Shown here piece after piece: positions 17,801 to 26,064 of a DNA stretch of 64,000 nucleotides; the stretch's first letter is position 1, and every line of letters starts with the position of its first letter. Source of the stretch: Pseudomonas luteola NBRC 103146 (lineage in GTDB: Bacteria; Pseudomonadota; Gammaproteobacteria; Pseudomonadales; Pseudomonadaceae); assembly GCF_002091675.1 (NCBI RefSeq), contig NZ_BDAE01000012.1, forward strand, positions 62,001-126,000, written 5' to 3'. Made by a program: the position numbers and the translations under genes. The notes beneath the pieces were generated by a model. That model was not told where the DNA came from. It saw only the letters and a program-made list of their open reading frames with translations, and ran no database searches.

Positions 17801-18266
17801 CCATTGCCCCTGGCGCAACGCTGCGTTGCTCTGCAGTCCGATTCTCTTACTCTGCCCTACTCTTTAAGGTATGCCTCATTGAAGATGATGAACGAGGCAC
17901 CCGTCATGCATTCAAATGACCAGAACATCACCCAGGCTGCTTTCTGTTCAAGGTTTGGGACCGGTAGTAGTCGTGCGGATACAGGCAATTGGGTAGTGCC
18001 TTGCGTGGAGTCCATTTGCAACAACCGCACATCCGCACCAGACGCGAAGATAAGAAAAGAGCGTTATCACTTCCGACTTAACGGCCCCTCGGAACTACCT
18101 GAAACGCAACCTTATAGATCATCAGCCCTACAGGCTGACCTCCGAGGAACTTGATCGTATATCCCGCTCGCATCGAATAAGCGGGTCCTGCTCCATCCTG
18201 CCCGTCGCTTTTCTTGAAAAGACCTTGAACCGAATTGAATAACCGTTGCCTTGCCAGGAGATCCTA
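17801..18266. other. intergenic region upstream of an MFS gene
   Basis: About 465 bases with no supported gene. Near its right end is a small palindrome CTTTTCTTGAAAAG (18208-18221), possibly a regulator site for the MFS gene. Open frames inside lack ribosome binding sites and family resemblance. Confidence 0.5.
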
Positions 18267-19472
18267 ATGAGTACTGCATCGATGATCGAACATGAGCATT
18301 TCCCTACGACTCTCTCAAAAGGGCTGGTATTACTTTTTGCCTTTTGCTGTGGCGCCATTGTTGCCAATCTCTATTACTCACAGCCCATCATCGAACTGAT
18401 CGCTCCCGCCGTCGGGCTTAGCGAGCACGATGCCAGCCTGATCGTCTCGCTGACCCAAATCGGATATGCCCTGGGGCTGCTTCTGCTGGTTCCGCTGGCC
18501 GATCTCCTGGAAAATCGTCGTCTGATGGTTATCACGGTTCTCGCCTCGGCTGTCATGCTGATGGCGGCGGGCCTTACGACCCAACCCAGCGTCTTTCTAG
18601 TGGTCTCGCTGCTAATTGGTGTCAGCTCGGTGGCCGTACAGATACTGATTCCTCTGGCCGCCCATCTTGCCCCCGAACAGTCACGTGGGCGCATTGTGGG
18701 CACCATCATGAGTGGACTGCTGCTGGGTATCTTGCTGGCCCGCCCGGCCTCTAGCCTGATAGCCGATCACTTCGGCTGGCGTACCGTGTTTTTTACTAGC
18801 GCCCTGATTATGCTGGCGATTGCGGGCGTGGTCTTGAAAGTGGTTCCCGCACGTCAACCGTCCCACCAAGCACACTATGGCCAGCTCCTGTTGTCATTGG
18901 TTCATCTCTTCAGACGTGAATCTGTGCTACGCCAGCGCTCGCTGTATCAGGGGTTAATGTTTGCCGCCTTCAGCCTCTTCTGGACGGCCGCGCCCCTTGA
19001 GTTGATCCGCCATTATGGTCTGTCGCAAACCCAGATTGCCGTCTTTGCTCTGGTAGGTGCTGTCGGCGCAGTGTCTGCACCGATTGCAGGACGCCTTGCC
19101 GATGCAGGCCATACCCATCGTGCCTCGGCAGTTGCCATGCTGCTTGCCGCCCTGAGTTTTCTACCAGCGCTGGTTCATTCACCTTATGGGGTCGTCAGCT
19201 TGGCAATAACCGGCATCCTGCTCGACTTTGCCGTGCAGATGAACATGGTTCTGGGTCAACGTGCCGTCTATATGTTAGATGCCAAGAGCCGCGCCCGTTT
19301 GAACGGCCTGTACATGACCAGCATCTTTATCGGAGGTGCCATGGGATCGGCGATAGCCAGCACCGTTTATGAACGAGGCGGCTGGCCAGCTATCGTTCTG
19401 GTGGGCAGTAGCCTGCCGCTGCTGGCCCTGTTGTTCTTCGGCATTGGTCGCTTACGAGGCGCCAACGCATGA
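18267..19472 (+). CDS. MFS transporter (12 helices)
   Basis: Major facilitator of 401 residues with about twelve predicted helices, DHA1-like. The motif A region reads LLVPLADLLENRRLM after helix 2, and the second half has APIAGRLADAGH in the equivalent loop. The start is the ATG preceded by AGGAGATCCTA; a TTG 21 bases upstream is in frame but less likely. Its substrate is unknown. It is followed by a strong terminator. Confidence 0.9.
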   Translation: MSTASMIEHEHFPTTLSKGLVLLFAFCCGAIVANLYYSQPIIELIAPAVGLSEHDASLIVSLTQIGYALGLLLLVPLADLLENRRLMVITVLASAVMLMAAGLTTQPSVFLVVSLLIGVSSVAVQILIPLAAHLAPEQSRGRIVGTIMSGLLLGILLARPASSLIADHFGWRTVFFTSALIMLAIAGVVLKVVPARQPSHQAHYGQLLLSLVHLFRRESVLRQRSLYQGLMFAAFSLFWTAAPLELIRHYGLSQTQIAVFALVGAVGAVSAPIAGRLADAGHTHRASAVAMLLAALSFLPALVHSPYGVVSLAITGILLDFAVQMNMVLGQRAVYMLDAKSRARLNGLYMTSIFIGGAMGSAIASTVYERGGWPAIVLVGSSLPLLALLFFGIGRLRGANA

Positions 19473-19488
19473 TTGAGCTTTGATACCG

Positions 19489-19516
19489 AGGCGGTCTTTT
19501 CAGACCGCCTTTTTTG
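19489..19516 (+). terminator. Rho-independent terminator after the MFS gene
   Basis: Perfect 9-bp stem AGGCGGTCT / AGACCGCCT with loop TTTC followed by TTTTTG. It lies 17 bases past the MFS stop and can also serve the convergent amidotransferase gene. Confidence 0.9.
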
Positions 19517-19531
19517 TATCGCGTCGGCTTA

Positions 19532-20248
19532 TTAGCTACGAGGGGCTGCCACAAAATTCACCATCCACTGCGCGATCAGGGCGCCCTGATGAGGCTGCTC
19601 CAACGAGGCTACAGCCGTCTCGTATTGTTCGGTGGAAAAGACTGACTGGCGCCTTACCAATAGCCGGTTCGCATACTCGGCCACAAATTCCGGATGCCCC
19701 TGAAAACACAACACCTGATCGCCCATGACGAACGCCGCATTCGGGCAGTAGGCGCTACTGGCCAGGCACTGCGCAGCGGGAGGCAGCGCCGTGACCTGGT
19801 CCTGATGCGAGACGATCAGCGTGACATTCTCCAGCGGAGGCTGCTGCCAGGAAAAGCCCTGCGCGACCTCGAAACGCTGTACCCCAATTCCCCACCCGCC
19901 CTTGGCGCGTTCGGCCACCCCTCCTAGCGCCAGGGCCAGGAGCTGATGACCAAAGCAGATACCCAGGAGCTTGTCACCGTGCTCATAACGTTGTTGCACA
20001 TAAGTTTTGAGGCGTTGAATCCAGGGCTCTTCGCCAAAGGAGTCCGCTTTGCTGCCGGTAACCAGATATGCATCAAAACGGGCACCTTCCGGTGGGTAGT
20101 GGCCTTCAACGACGTTATAGACCGTACATTCAACCTGCTCCGGCACCTGCTCGAACAGACGAACAAACATGGCGCCATAGCCGTCGTACAGCTCGGCCAG
20201 TTCAGGGACAAGAATATCGGTTTCGAGAACACAGATCCGAACAGACAT
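19532..20248 (-). CDS. class I glutamine amidotransferase-like protein
   Basis: GuaA-type GATase domain protein of 238 residues with a complete triad: Cys98 in the nucleophile elbow GICFGHQ, and His185 and Glu187 in FQGHPEF. It is a free-standing member of the GMP-synthase-like amidotransferase group, which includes gamma-glutamyl hydrolases such as PuuD; the acceptor substrate is unknown. The start is the ATG with GGAG five bases upstream. It is convergent with the MFS gene and divergent from the cfa gene. Confidence 0.9.
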   Translation of the reverse strand: MSVRICVLETDILVPELAELYDGYGAMFVRLFEQVPEQVECTVYNVVEGHYPPEGARFDAYLVTGSKADSFGEEPWIQRLKTYVQQRYEHGDKLLGICFGHQLLALALGGVAERAKGGWGIGVQRFEVAQGFSWQQPPLENVTLIVSHQDQVTALPPAAQCLASSAYCPNAAFVMGDQVLCFQGHPEFVAEYANRLLVRRQSVFSTEQYETAVASLEQPHQGALIAQWMVNFVAAPRS

Positions 20249-20641
20249 GGGACTCCGAGGCAATAGCAAGGGGTATGAAGCCGCTGCGCAAAAGCGCGGG
20301 CAGGAGAAATATGGTACGTCAGCTCAGGAGCGTGGTTCTACCTGGAGCTATTTTTTCGCTCCTCCTTCCTGCGAACTTAATGTTCATGGAAGCGTTTTTC
20401 CTGCGCCTCGTCGCGAACTTATTGAACACAATGCCCTCAGTAAATTTTACAAAATGTGTATTCAGCGAAAGCACTTTCGAGGCCAGGTGCACTCCACGTT
20501 TCATATAAATAGAAAAACACTATTTCACTCAAAGCACTCTTTTGGCCTACCACATCCGCTGTACATTTTATTCAATCAAAAGGAGCAGTACGTTCACGGA
20601 AGTCATGAGCAACTTTGACAGGATCAAGGAGATAAAGGCGC
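20249..20641. other. promoter region between the GATase and cfa genes
   Basis: About 390 bases without a supported gene. The right half (roughly 20440-20600) is A+T-rich and includes CATATAAAT around 20500, a plausible minus-ten for cfa. cfa genes of relatives are driven by a stationary-phase sigma factor; the sequence here is not clear enough to assign it. Confidence 0.4.
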
Positions 20642-21805
20642 ATGGCTATAGTTTCGCACAAGCATCAGGATGAAGAGCTTTACTGTCCCGACCATACCCG
20701 AACGTTTGACTACTTCGAAGAATTGCTCGATCTTGCTGGAATCAAGGTCAACGGTTCCAACCCTTGGGACATCCGGCTACATAACAAGGGCGTTCCAGAG
20801 CAGGCATTTGCTCGAGGCAACCTGGGCCTGGGCGAGACGTACGTTAATGGCGACTGGGATGTCGATCGGGTGGATGAATTCATCTACCGCATCCTGAAGG
20901 CAGACTTGTCCTCGCGCATACAGCCGTCGCGGCTGGTGTTTCATTACCTGAGAAGTCAACTGTTCAACCTTCAGACCCAAAGCCGTGCCTGGCAGGTTGG
21001 GCAAACACATTACGATCTCGGTAATGACTTTTATGCCGCCATGCTGGATCCGCGGATGACGTACACCTGCGGTTACTGGAAAAATGCGACGGACCTTGCT
21101 TCTGCGCAGGAAGCCAAACTTGACCTCATCTGCCGAAAGCTCAGCCTGCGTCCCGGCATGAAGGTGTTGGATATCGGCTGCGGCTGGGGCAGTTTCATGG
21201 GCTACGCAGCGGAGCACTATGGCGTTACGTGTGTAGGGGTTACGATCTCAAGAGAGCAGGCCGAATTTGCCAAACGCAAATATGCGGGCCTGCCGCTCGA
21301 ATTCAGGTTGCAGGATTATCGTGACCTGGACGATACCTTCGACCATATTGTCAGCATTGGTATGTTCGAGCACGTCGGGCGCAAGAATCACAGGGCGTTT
21401 ATGGAGGTCGCTCATCGCTGCCTGAAGGATGACGGGCTCTTTCTGCTTCATACCATTGGCAAGAATCAGCGGCATTCCTCTCCCGATCCCTGGATCGACA
21501 AGTATATTTTTCCTAATGGCGACCTTCCCTCGATTGGTCAGATAGGCGATGCCCTTGATGAATTATTTGTGGCTGAAGACCTACATAACTTCGGAGCGGA
21601 TTACGACAAGACGCTAATGGCCTGGTTCAAGCACTTTGATGCTGCCTGGCCAAGCTTTGAGAAAAAACTCGGCACACGCTTCTATCGCATGTGGACGTAT
21701 TACCTGCAGTCTTGCGCTGCCGCCTTTCGCGCCCGGAATATCCAGTTGTGGCAGTGGGTCTTATCCAAGCGGGGCGTGCCGGGCGGCTATAACCGGCTGA
21801 GCTGA
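20642..21805 (+). CDS. cfa: cyclopropane-fatty-acyl-phospholipid synthase
   Basis: Transfers a methylene group from S-adenosylmethionine to cis double bonds of membrane phospholipids, stabilising the membrane in stationary phase or under stress. 387 residues, close to E. coli Cfa. The SAM loop LDIGCGWG is at 176-183, with HYDLGNDFY (123-131) and MFEHVG further on; the C-terminal QLWQWVLSKRGVPGGY matches the family end. The ribosome binding site AAGGAG lies about ten bases before the ATG. A strong terminator follows directly, so it is a single-gene unit. Confidence 0.96.
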   Translation: MAIVSHKHQDEELYCPDHTRTFDYFEELLDLAGIKVNGSNPWDIRLHNKGVPEQAFARGNLGLGETYVNGDWDVDRVDEFIYRILKADLSSRIQPSRLVFHYLRSQLFNLQTQSRAWQVGQTHYDLGNDFYAAMLDPRMTYTCGYWKNATDLASAQEAKLDLICRKLSLRPGMKVLDIGCGWGSFMGYAAEHYGVTCVGVTISREQAEFAKRKYAGLPLEFRLQDYRDLDDTFDHIVSIGMFEHVGRKNHRAFMEVAHRCLKDDGLFLLHTIGKNQRHSSPDPWIDKYIFPNGDLPSIGQIGDALDELFVAEDLHNFGADYDKTLMAWFKHFDAAWPSFEKKLGTRFYRMWTYYLQSCAAAFRARNIQLWQWVLSKRGVPGGYNRLS

Positions 21806-21817
21806 GCCTTGTGCAAT

Positions 21818-21852
21818 CGACCCAGGCACAAGAACCATGCCTGGGTCGTTTT
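21818..21852 (+). terminator. Rho-independent terminator after cfa
   Basis: Perfect 11-bp stem (CGACCCAGGCA / TGCCTGGGTCG) followed by TTTT, starting 12 bases past the cfa stop. It lies between convergent genes. Confidence 0.9.
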
Positions 21853-21856
21853 ACCT

Positions 21857-22621
21857 TCAGGGCTGCGAATGCGCGCCATGATTTTGAGACCCAGTGGGAT
21901 CCTTGATTTGGATGATCCTTCCCTTTTGCCAGGCATCGGCACCGGGATCGATGGCCGGAGCGACGATATCGGCCCGGGCAGCTTTTTTTGCCTTGCTGTC
22001 GATGCCCATACGACGATCACGCGCCTCGACCATCTGTGGATTGGCCTGGCCGTCGGCAGTAAATCCCATCATCAACTGAGGGACACCCAGCGGTAGCGTC
22101 TTATCTTGGTCTGTGTGCCAGGTATGCCAGGTTTTTCCATACGTATGAACAAGCTTTTCCATCAGCTTATGCTCCGCCGGTTCGGGGATCCCGGGCGCTA
22201 CCAGCTGCCCCGATTTCACCTCGTGGACATGGCTGTGCCACAGGGCTTTCTCCGCGGCAGGCAGCTGCTTGAAGAGCGCCTCATCAATGATGTACTCCAC
22301 GCCCATGATCTTGGCATCCCTGGTATTGCCGTCATAAATGACACACTGGATGACCTGTTCGTTAAGGACCGAGCAGTAGTGATGAGCCTCCATCTGCCCA
22401 TGCGGGTGCCCGTTATAGAAGTGGAAACCGTCCAGGTAGGCATTGAGGGCATCGATAGGCGGCTTGTTCTGCAACACGTCGGCACCGGTCTCCAAGGTCT
22501 TGGTCATCGCCTGCTTGGGCGCACCGGGCGCGGTGACATAGGACTCCGTATTACCGCCGCTGGAGCAGGCGGCCAATAGGCACACCAGGGAAAGGGGAAT
22601 CGCTCTTGCATTGACGCTCAT
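21857..22621 (-). CDS. OBAP (DUF1264) family lipoprotein
   Basis: A 254-residue protein of the oil-body-associated-protein-like family (DUF1264), with the conserved ALNAYLDGFHFYNGHPHGQM, EAHHYC and WHSHVHEVKSGQL segments. An N-terminal lipobox LLAAC follows a short basic start, so it should be an exported lipoprotein. Biochemical function is unknown for bacterial members. The start is the ATG with AGGTG upstream; an earlier in-frame ATG at 22651 adds ten residues. It is convergent with cfa and divergent from the DUF2254 gene. Confidence 0.88.
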   Translation of the reverse strand: MSVNARAIPLSLVCLLAACSSGGNTESYVTAPGAPKQAMTKTLETGADVLQNKPPIDALNAYLDGFHFYNGHPHGQMEAHHYCSVLNEQVIQCVIYDGNTRDAKIMGVEYIIDEALFKQLPAAEKALWHSHVHEVKSGQLVAPGIPEPAEHKLMEKLVHTYGKTWHTWHTDQDKTLPLGVPQLMMGFTADGQANPQMVEARDRRMGIDSKAKKAARADIVAPAIDPGADAWQKGRIIQIKDPTGSQNHGAHSQP

Positions 22622-22700
22622 GAAACACCTGTAATGATTACGCGAAATCATTTTCAGCGTAATAGAGATCTCCAGGAGCGCAACGAGGCAAGAGCTGAAG

Positions 22701-22718
22701 ATAGGTTGCGCAACCTAT
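22701..22718. promoter_or_regulatory. 18-bp perfect palindrome, operator-like
   Basis: ATAGGTTGCGCAACCTAT reads the same on both strands. It lies 80 bases upstream of the OBAP lipoprotein start and 181 bases upstream of the DUF2254 start. The shape suits a MarR- or TetR-type dimer, but no such regulator is adjacent. Confidence 0.5.
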
Positions 22719-22898
22719 GCATTAAACGAGCGACTGAGTCATGCAACAAGGGACGCCGCAAGTAATAGAGCAGATCAACTTTTCGTTTGGTCACGGCATG
22801 ACACCGCTCCCCTAGTCACAGGAAAAGAGGACATCAACCGAACCCACCCATGAGCGCCGGGTCGCTATAGAAACTTGGGTAGTTGATGGAGCGGAGCA

Positions 22899-24161
22899 AT
22901 GGTCGAACGATGGAAATGGTTTTTACTTAGGAAGAGCAAGCGTCCCTGGTTTAGGGCAACGCTTTTTTCGGTATTGGGCGTTGTGACCGCTCTATTGGCC
23001 TTAGTGTTTGCCCCGTACATTCCAGATGAGCTTCCTACCAGGATCGGCGCCGATGCTGTTGACAATATTTTGGGCATCATTGCGTCAAGTATGCTGGCCG
23101 TTACTACCTTTTCTCTAAGCACCACAGTATCAGCCTACAGTTCAGCCACCAATAACGTTACCCCACGGGCAACCTCTTTACTGGTAGAGGACCCTACTAC
23201 ACAAAATGCTCTTTCGACCTTTATTGGGTCGTTTATTTTCAGTCTTGTCGGAATCGTTGCGCTAAGCACTGGGCTCTATGGCGCCAAGGGGCGCGTTATT
23301 CTCTTTGCGGTAACGCTTTCGGTCATCGTCCTGATTATCTATGCCCTGCTACGCTGGATTGATCGCTTAAGTAGCCTGGGTCGGGTAGGCGAAACCACAG
23401 CCCAGGTTGAACGTGTCACCCTTAAGGCGCTACAGCACCGCCTGGAGCAACCCTACCTGGGCGGCAATCCATTACCGGAGAACGCCTTCTATAAAACCCT
23501 AGGCCGCCCTGTATACGCAAACCGGATTGGGTATATACAGCATCTGGACATGCCGGCTCTGGCGGAGCTGACCAAACATGAGCGAAGTCGCGTATACGTG
23601 AATGTCTTGCCTGGCAGTTTCGTTGATCCTGGTTGCCCTTTAGCATGGGTAGACGGACTCAATGAGCAATGTGATGACGAGCTCCGGAATGCCTTTGTCA
23701 TGGGTGAGCAACGTACTTTTGAACATGATCCTCGCTTCGGCCTTTCGGTAATGGGCGAGATCGCCTCACGAGCGCTGTCCCCAGGCTTCAATGATCAGGG
23801 TACAGCCATTGATGTCATTGGACGCGCGGTGAGAGTACTCGCCTGTGTGGCAAATCGGCCTAAATGTTCACCTCCAGTCGAACAGGTCTTAAGCCGCATT
23901 TACATAAGGCCCCTTGACGTGAATGACCTGTTCGACGATCTGTTTACCCCAATCGCACGGGATGGCGCAGCCATGATCGAGGTAAACATACGCCTGCAAA
24001 AAGCACTCTTTTCCCTTAGCCACCTGGATAATGATGCAATGCGCGTCGCTGCTGTCAGGCAAAGCGAGCTGGCCTACACGCGTGCCAGCCAGGCGTTGGC
24101 AATGGACGAAGACCGGCGGCGACTTGAGCAGCTACGGGCCGAACTGGAGCGGGAGTACTGA
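22899..24161 (+). CDS. DUF2254 family membrane protein
   Basis: A 420-residue predicted inner-membrane protein of family DUF2254. About four N-terminal helices (19-44, 57-75, 106-128, 133-150) are followed by a cytoplasmic half with the conserved GYIQHLD segment, the R-T-F-E-H-D-P-R-F-G stretch and SPGFNDQGTA. No function is established for the family. The ATG is preceded by GGAGCG about seven bases away. Confidence 0.9.
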   Translation: MVERWKWFLLRKSKRPWFRATLFSVLGVVTALLALVFAPYIPDELPTRIGADAVDNILGIIASSMLAVTTFSLSTTVSAYSSATNNVTPRATSLLVEDPTTQNALSTFIGSFIFSLVGIVALSTGLYGAKGRVILFAVTLSVIVLIIYALLRWIDRLSSLGRVGETTAQVERVTLKALQHRLEQPYLGGNPLPENAFYKTLGRPVYANRIGYIQHLDMPALAELTKHERSRVYVNVLPGSFVDPGCPLAWVDGLNEQCDDELRNAFVMGEQRTFEHDPRFGLSVMGEIASRALSPGFNDQGTAIDVIGRAVRVLACVANRPKCSPPVEQVLSRIYIRPLDVNDLFDDLFTPIARDGAAMIEVNIRLQKALFSLSHLDNDAMRVAAVRQSELAYTRASQALAMDEDRRRLEQLRAELEREY

Positions 24162-24186
24162 TTGAGTGCCGCTGCTATCGCCTTTC

Positions 24187-24669
24187 TCAAAGCGCCTTCT
24201 CAGGTGCATTTTGGAGGATGGAAAAACTGCCGTCTGTCTCAAGCACCACCGCACCGACTTCATTCAATGCACTTTTTCCCTGAGTCCGCAGGGCCTGCAT
24301 GACTTCATCTTCCGTGACACGGTTGCTCCGTAGGTTGTCATGCATCCATTTCCCTTGGTAAACCAACAGGGACGGCGACGATCGGGCCAGCTTACGCACA
24401 GCTGGCCAGCGAACGCTGCTCCAGGTAACCACATACTGCAGACCAATAAGCAGCGCGAACGCAGTCAACCCTTCTGCCAGCGCCACGCTGGACGACAACA
24501 GCACCGTAGCCAGGGTTGAGCCCAATGCTACCGTCACGACAAAATCAAAGGCATTGAGCTGGGCCAATGTCCGTTTGCCCGAGATACGCAAAAGCGCAAT
24601 CAAACAGACATAGGCCGCCGTTCCGACTACGATGACCCGGATCAACCCACTCCAACTATCGAAAAACAT
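24187..24669 (-). CDS. DUF421 (YetF-like) membrane protein
   Basis: About 160 residues of the DUF421/YetF family: three N-terminal helices, the signature LLRISGKRTLAQLNAFDFVV and a small cytoplasmic domain with LVYQGKWMHDNL and VTEDEVMQALRTQG. The start preferred is the ATG of MFFDSWSG, with AGGGGGCG upstream and the usual family beginning; an ATG at 24753 gives an extra 28 residues. It is convergent with DUF2254 (25-base gap). Role unknown. Confidence 0.88.
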   Translation of the reverse strand: MFFDSWSGLIRVIVVGTAAYVCLIALLRISGKRTLAQLNAFDFVVTVALGSTLATVLLSSSVALAEGLTAFALLIGLQYVVTWSSVRWPAVRKLARSSPSLLVYQGKWMHDNLRSNRVTEDEVMQALRTQGKSALNEVGAVVLETDGSFSILQNAPEKAL

Positions 24670-24971
24670 AACGCCCCCTGTCTGGTGCATTGGCCGGTGT
24701 ATGAGGTATTCAAAACCTACAGATGTGAGGGGCAACGGGCCGGAGTCGTTCACTAAACCATCGACGATATACGGTCCAGCCCTGCGACGTTCTGGCTCTT
24801 CGTGACAACGGTAGGTTTATAGCGCGACGGGCAAAGCATGAGCGCGGCGGCCAGCTGCGGAGTCATGACCCGCTCTGCTGCGCTTCCCACGCCTTGCAAG
24901 GCTATCGGTAGAATTCAACGGAAGACAGGCGCACGTTCAATCGGTCTGCAGACGCCGCACCTTACATAGGC

Positions 24972-25304
24972 TCAAGGCTGCCAGGGTTCGCCTTTGGTCT
25001 TTTCGGTGCGTTTCAATCGCTGTTGCATTGCGCTTTTACACAGGATTTGAGCGCTGACGGGCGCGGTAATGAACAAAAACAGGGGAATCAGCAATTCATG
25101 CAGGCTCAGGCCATCGTGCTGGGTCGTGAAATACAGCATGGATGCAATGACGGTACTGCCTACGCCCAACGTGGTGGCCTTGGTTGGGCCATGCAGCCGG
25201 GTAAAGAAATCAGGTAGCCGTAACAGCCCGATCGAGCCAATCAACGTAAACACGCTACCCACCAGGAGTAGTACACAAACGATACCTTCAAGCCATGGGT
25301 TCAT
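24972..25304 (-). CDS. mrpG: Na+/H+ antiporter subunit G
   Basis: Small membrane subunit of the Mrp (Sha/Pha/Mnh) cation/proton antiporter, 110 residues with three predicted helices and the family pattern GSIGLLRLPDFFTRLHGPTK. Last gene of the mrpA-C-D-E-F-G operon, eight bases after mrpF, with AAGGAGACAT before its ATG. Needed with the other subunits for Na+ and alkaline pH tolerance. No clear poly-T terminator is seen after it. Confidence 0.95.
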   Translation of the reverse strand: MNPWLEGIVCVLLLVGSVFTLIGSIGLLRLPDFFTRLHGPTKATTLGVGSTVIASMLYFTTQHDGLSLHELLIPLFLFITAPVSAQILCKSAMQQRLKRTEKTKGEPWQP

Positions 25305-25312
25305 ATGTCTCC

Positions 25313-25582
25313 TTACTCAATGATGTCGCCACGGGTAATAAATTTGGCCAGTACAACCGTGCTGATAAACCCCATCAAGGCAATGATCAGCGCCGCTTCG
25401 AAAAACAGGTTTGAGTCCAGCCACAGACCAAACAGTACAATCAATGCGATCGCGTTGATGTTAAGGGTGTCCAGCGCCAGGATACGATCGGACTGATGTG
25501 GCCCTCGTACCAGCCGGATAAACGCCAGCAGCACGGCAATCGTACATAGAGCCAGGCAAATGGGAATCACAATGGTCAGCAT
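25313..25582 (-). CDS. mrpF: Na+/H+ antiporter subunit F
   Basis: Mrp subunit F of 89 residues with three predicted helices. The conserved RLVRGPHQSDRILALDTLNI loop lies after helix 1. It overlaps mrpE by 7 bases, so the two are translationally coupled. Confidence 0.95.
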   Translation of the reverse strand: MLTIVIPICLALCTIAVLLAFIRLVRGPHQSDRILALDTLNINAIALIVLFGLWLDSNLFFEAALIIALMGFISTVVLAKFITRGDIIE

Positions 25583-26064
25583 GGAAATATCTCCATCAGC
25601 GGCTGCTCGTAACGCGTCTTGATACTTCTAATCAGCTGCGCGGGATCTTCTTCGTTGAGTGCATGAACCAGAATGAGGGAATGATCTTCATTGAGTTCAG
25701 CCGATACGGTTCCAGGCGTCAGCGAGATGATACTCATGAGCAGGGTAAGGCCAAGGTCATCCCGAATATCCACAGGTACCTCGACAAAGATGGGATTGAG
25801 CCGCCGTGTCGGCCCCAAGACCAGTACAGCTACCTGAATGTTAGCGACGAGTGCGTCCCTGGTAACTCTAAGAAGCAACTTAACTGTCAGCCAGCCGTGT
25901 TGGGGCCGCGCGTTCTCGAACCACATTCGAGTACATAACCGTGGAATAGCCCAGCCCAGGAAAAGGCCCATAATCCAGCTTCCCAGACTGATACTGTTGA
26001 CCAATAGCAACCAGAGCACTACCAGAACTGCGCTTAACCATGGATGCGGAAACAATCGGTTCAT
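25576..26064 (-). CDS. mrpE: Na+/H+ antiporter subunit E
   Basis: Mrp subunit E, 162 residues: two N-terminal helices, then the conserved domain with RDALVANIQVA, TLLMSIISLTPGTVS and a VHALNEEDP segment. It overlaps mrpD by 4 bases (ATGA type) and mrpF by 7. Confidence 0.95.
   Translation of the reverse strand: MNRLFPHPWLSAVLVVLWLLLVNSISLGSWIMGLFLGWAIPRLCTRMWFENARPQHGWLTVKLLLRVTRDALVANIQVAVLVLGPTRRLNPIFVEVPVDIRDDLGLTLLMSIISLTPGTVSAELNEDHSLILVHALNEEDPAQLIRSIKTRYEQPLMEIFPC

Noticed and set aside
17804-18154. 116-codon plus-strand ORF upstream of the MFS gene
   Set aside because: No Shine-Dalgarno, no recognisable motif, and the frame opens before a plausible ATG.
24891-24902. Palindrome GCCTTGCAAGGC after mrpG as the mrp terminator
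   Set aside because: A short stem without a T tract; too weak to support a terminator call.
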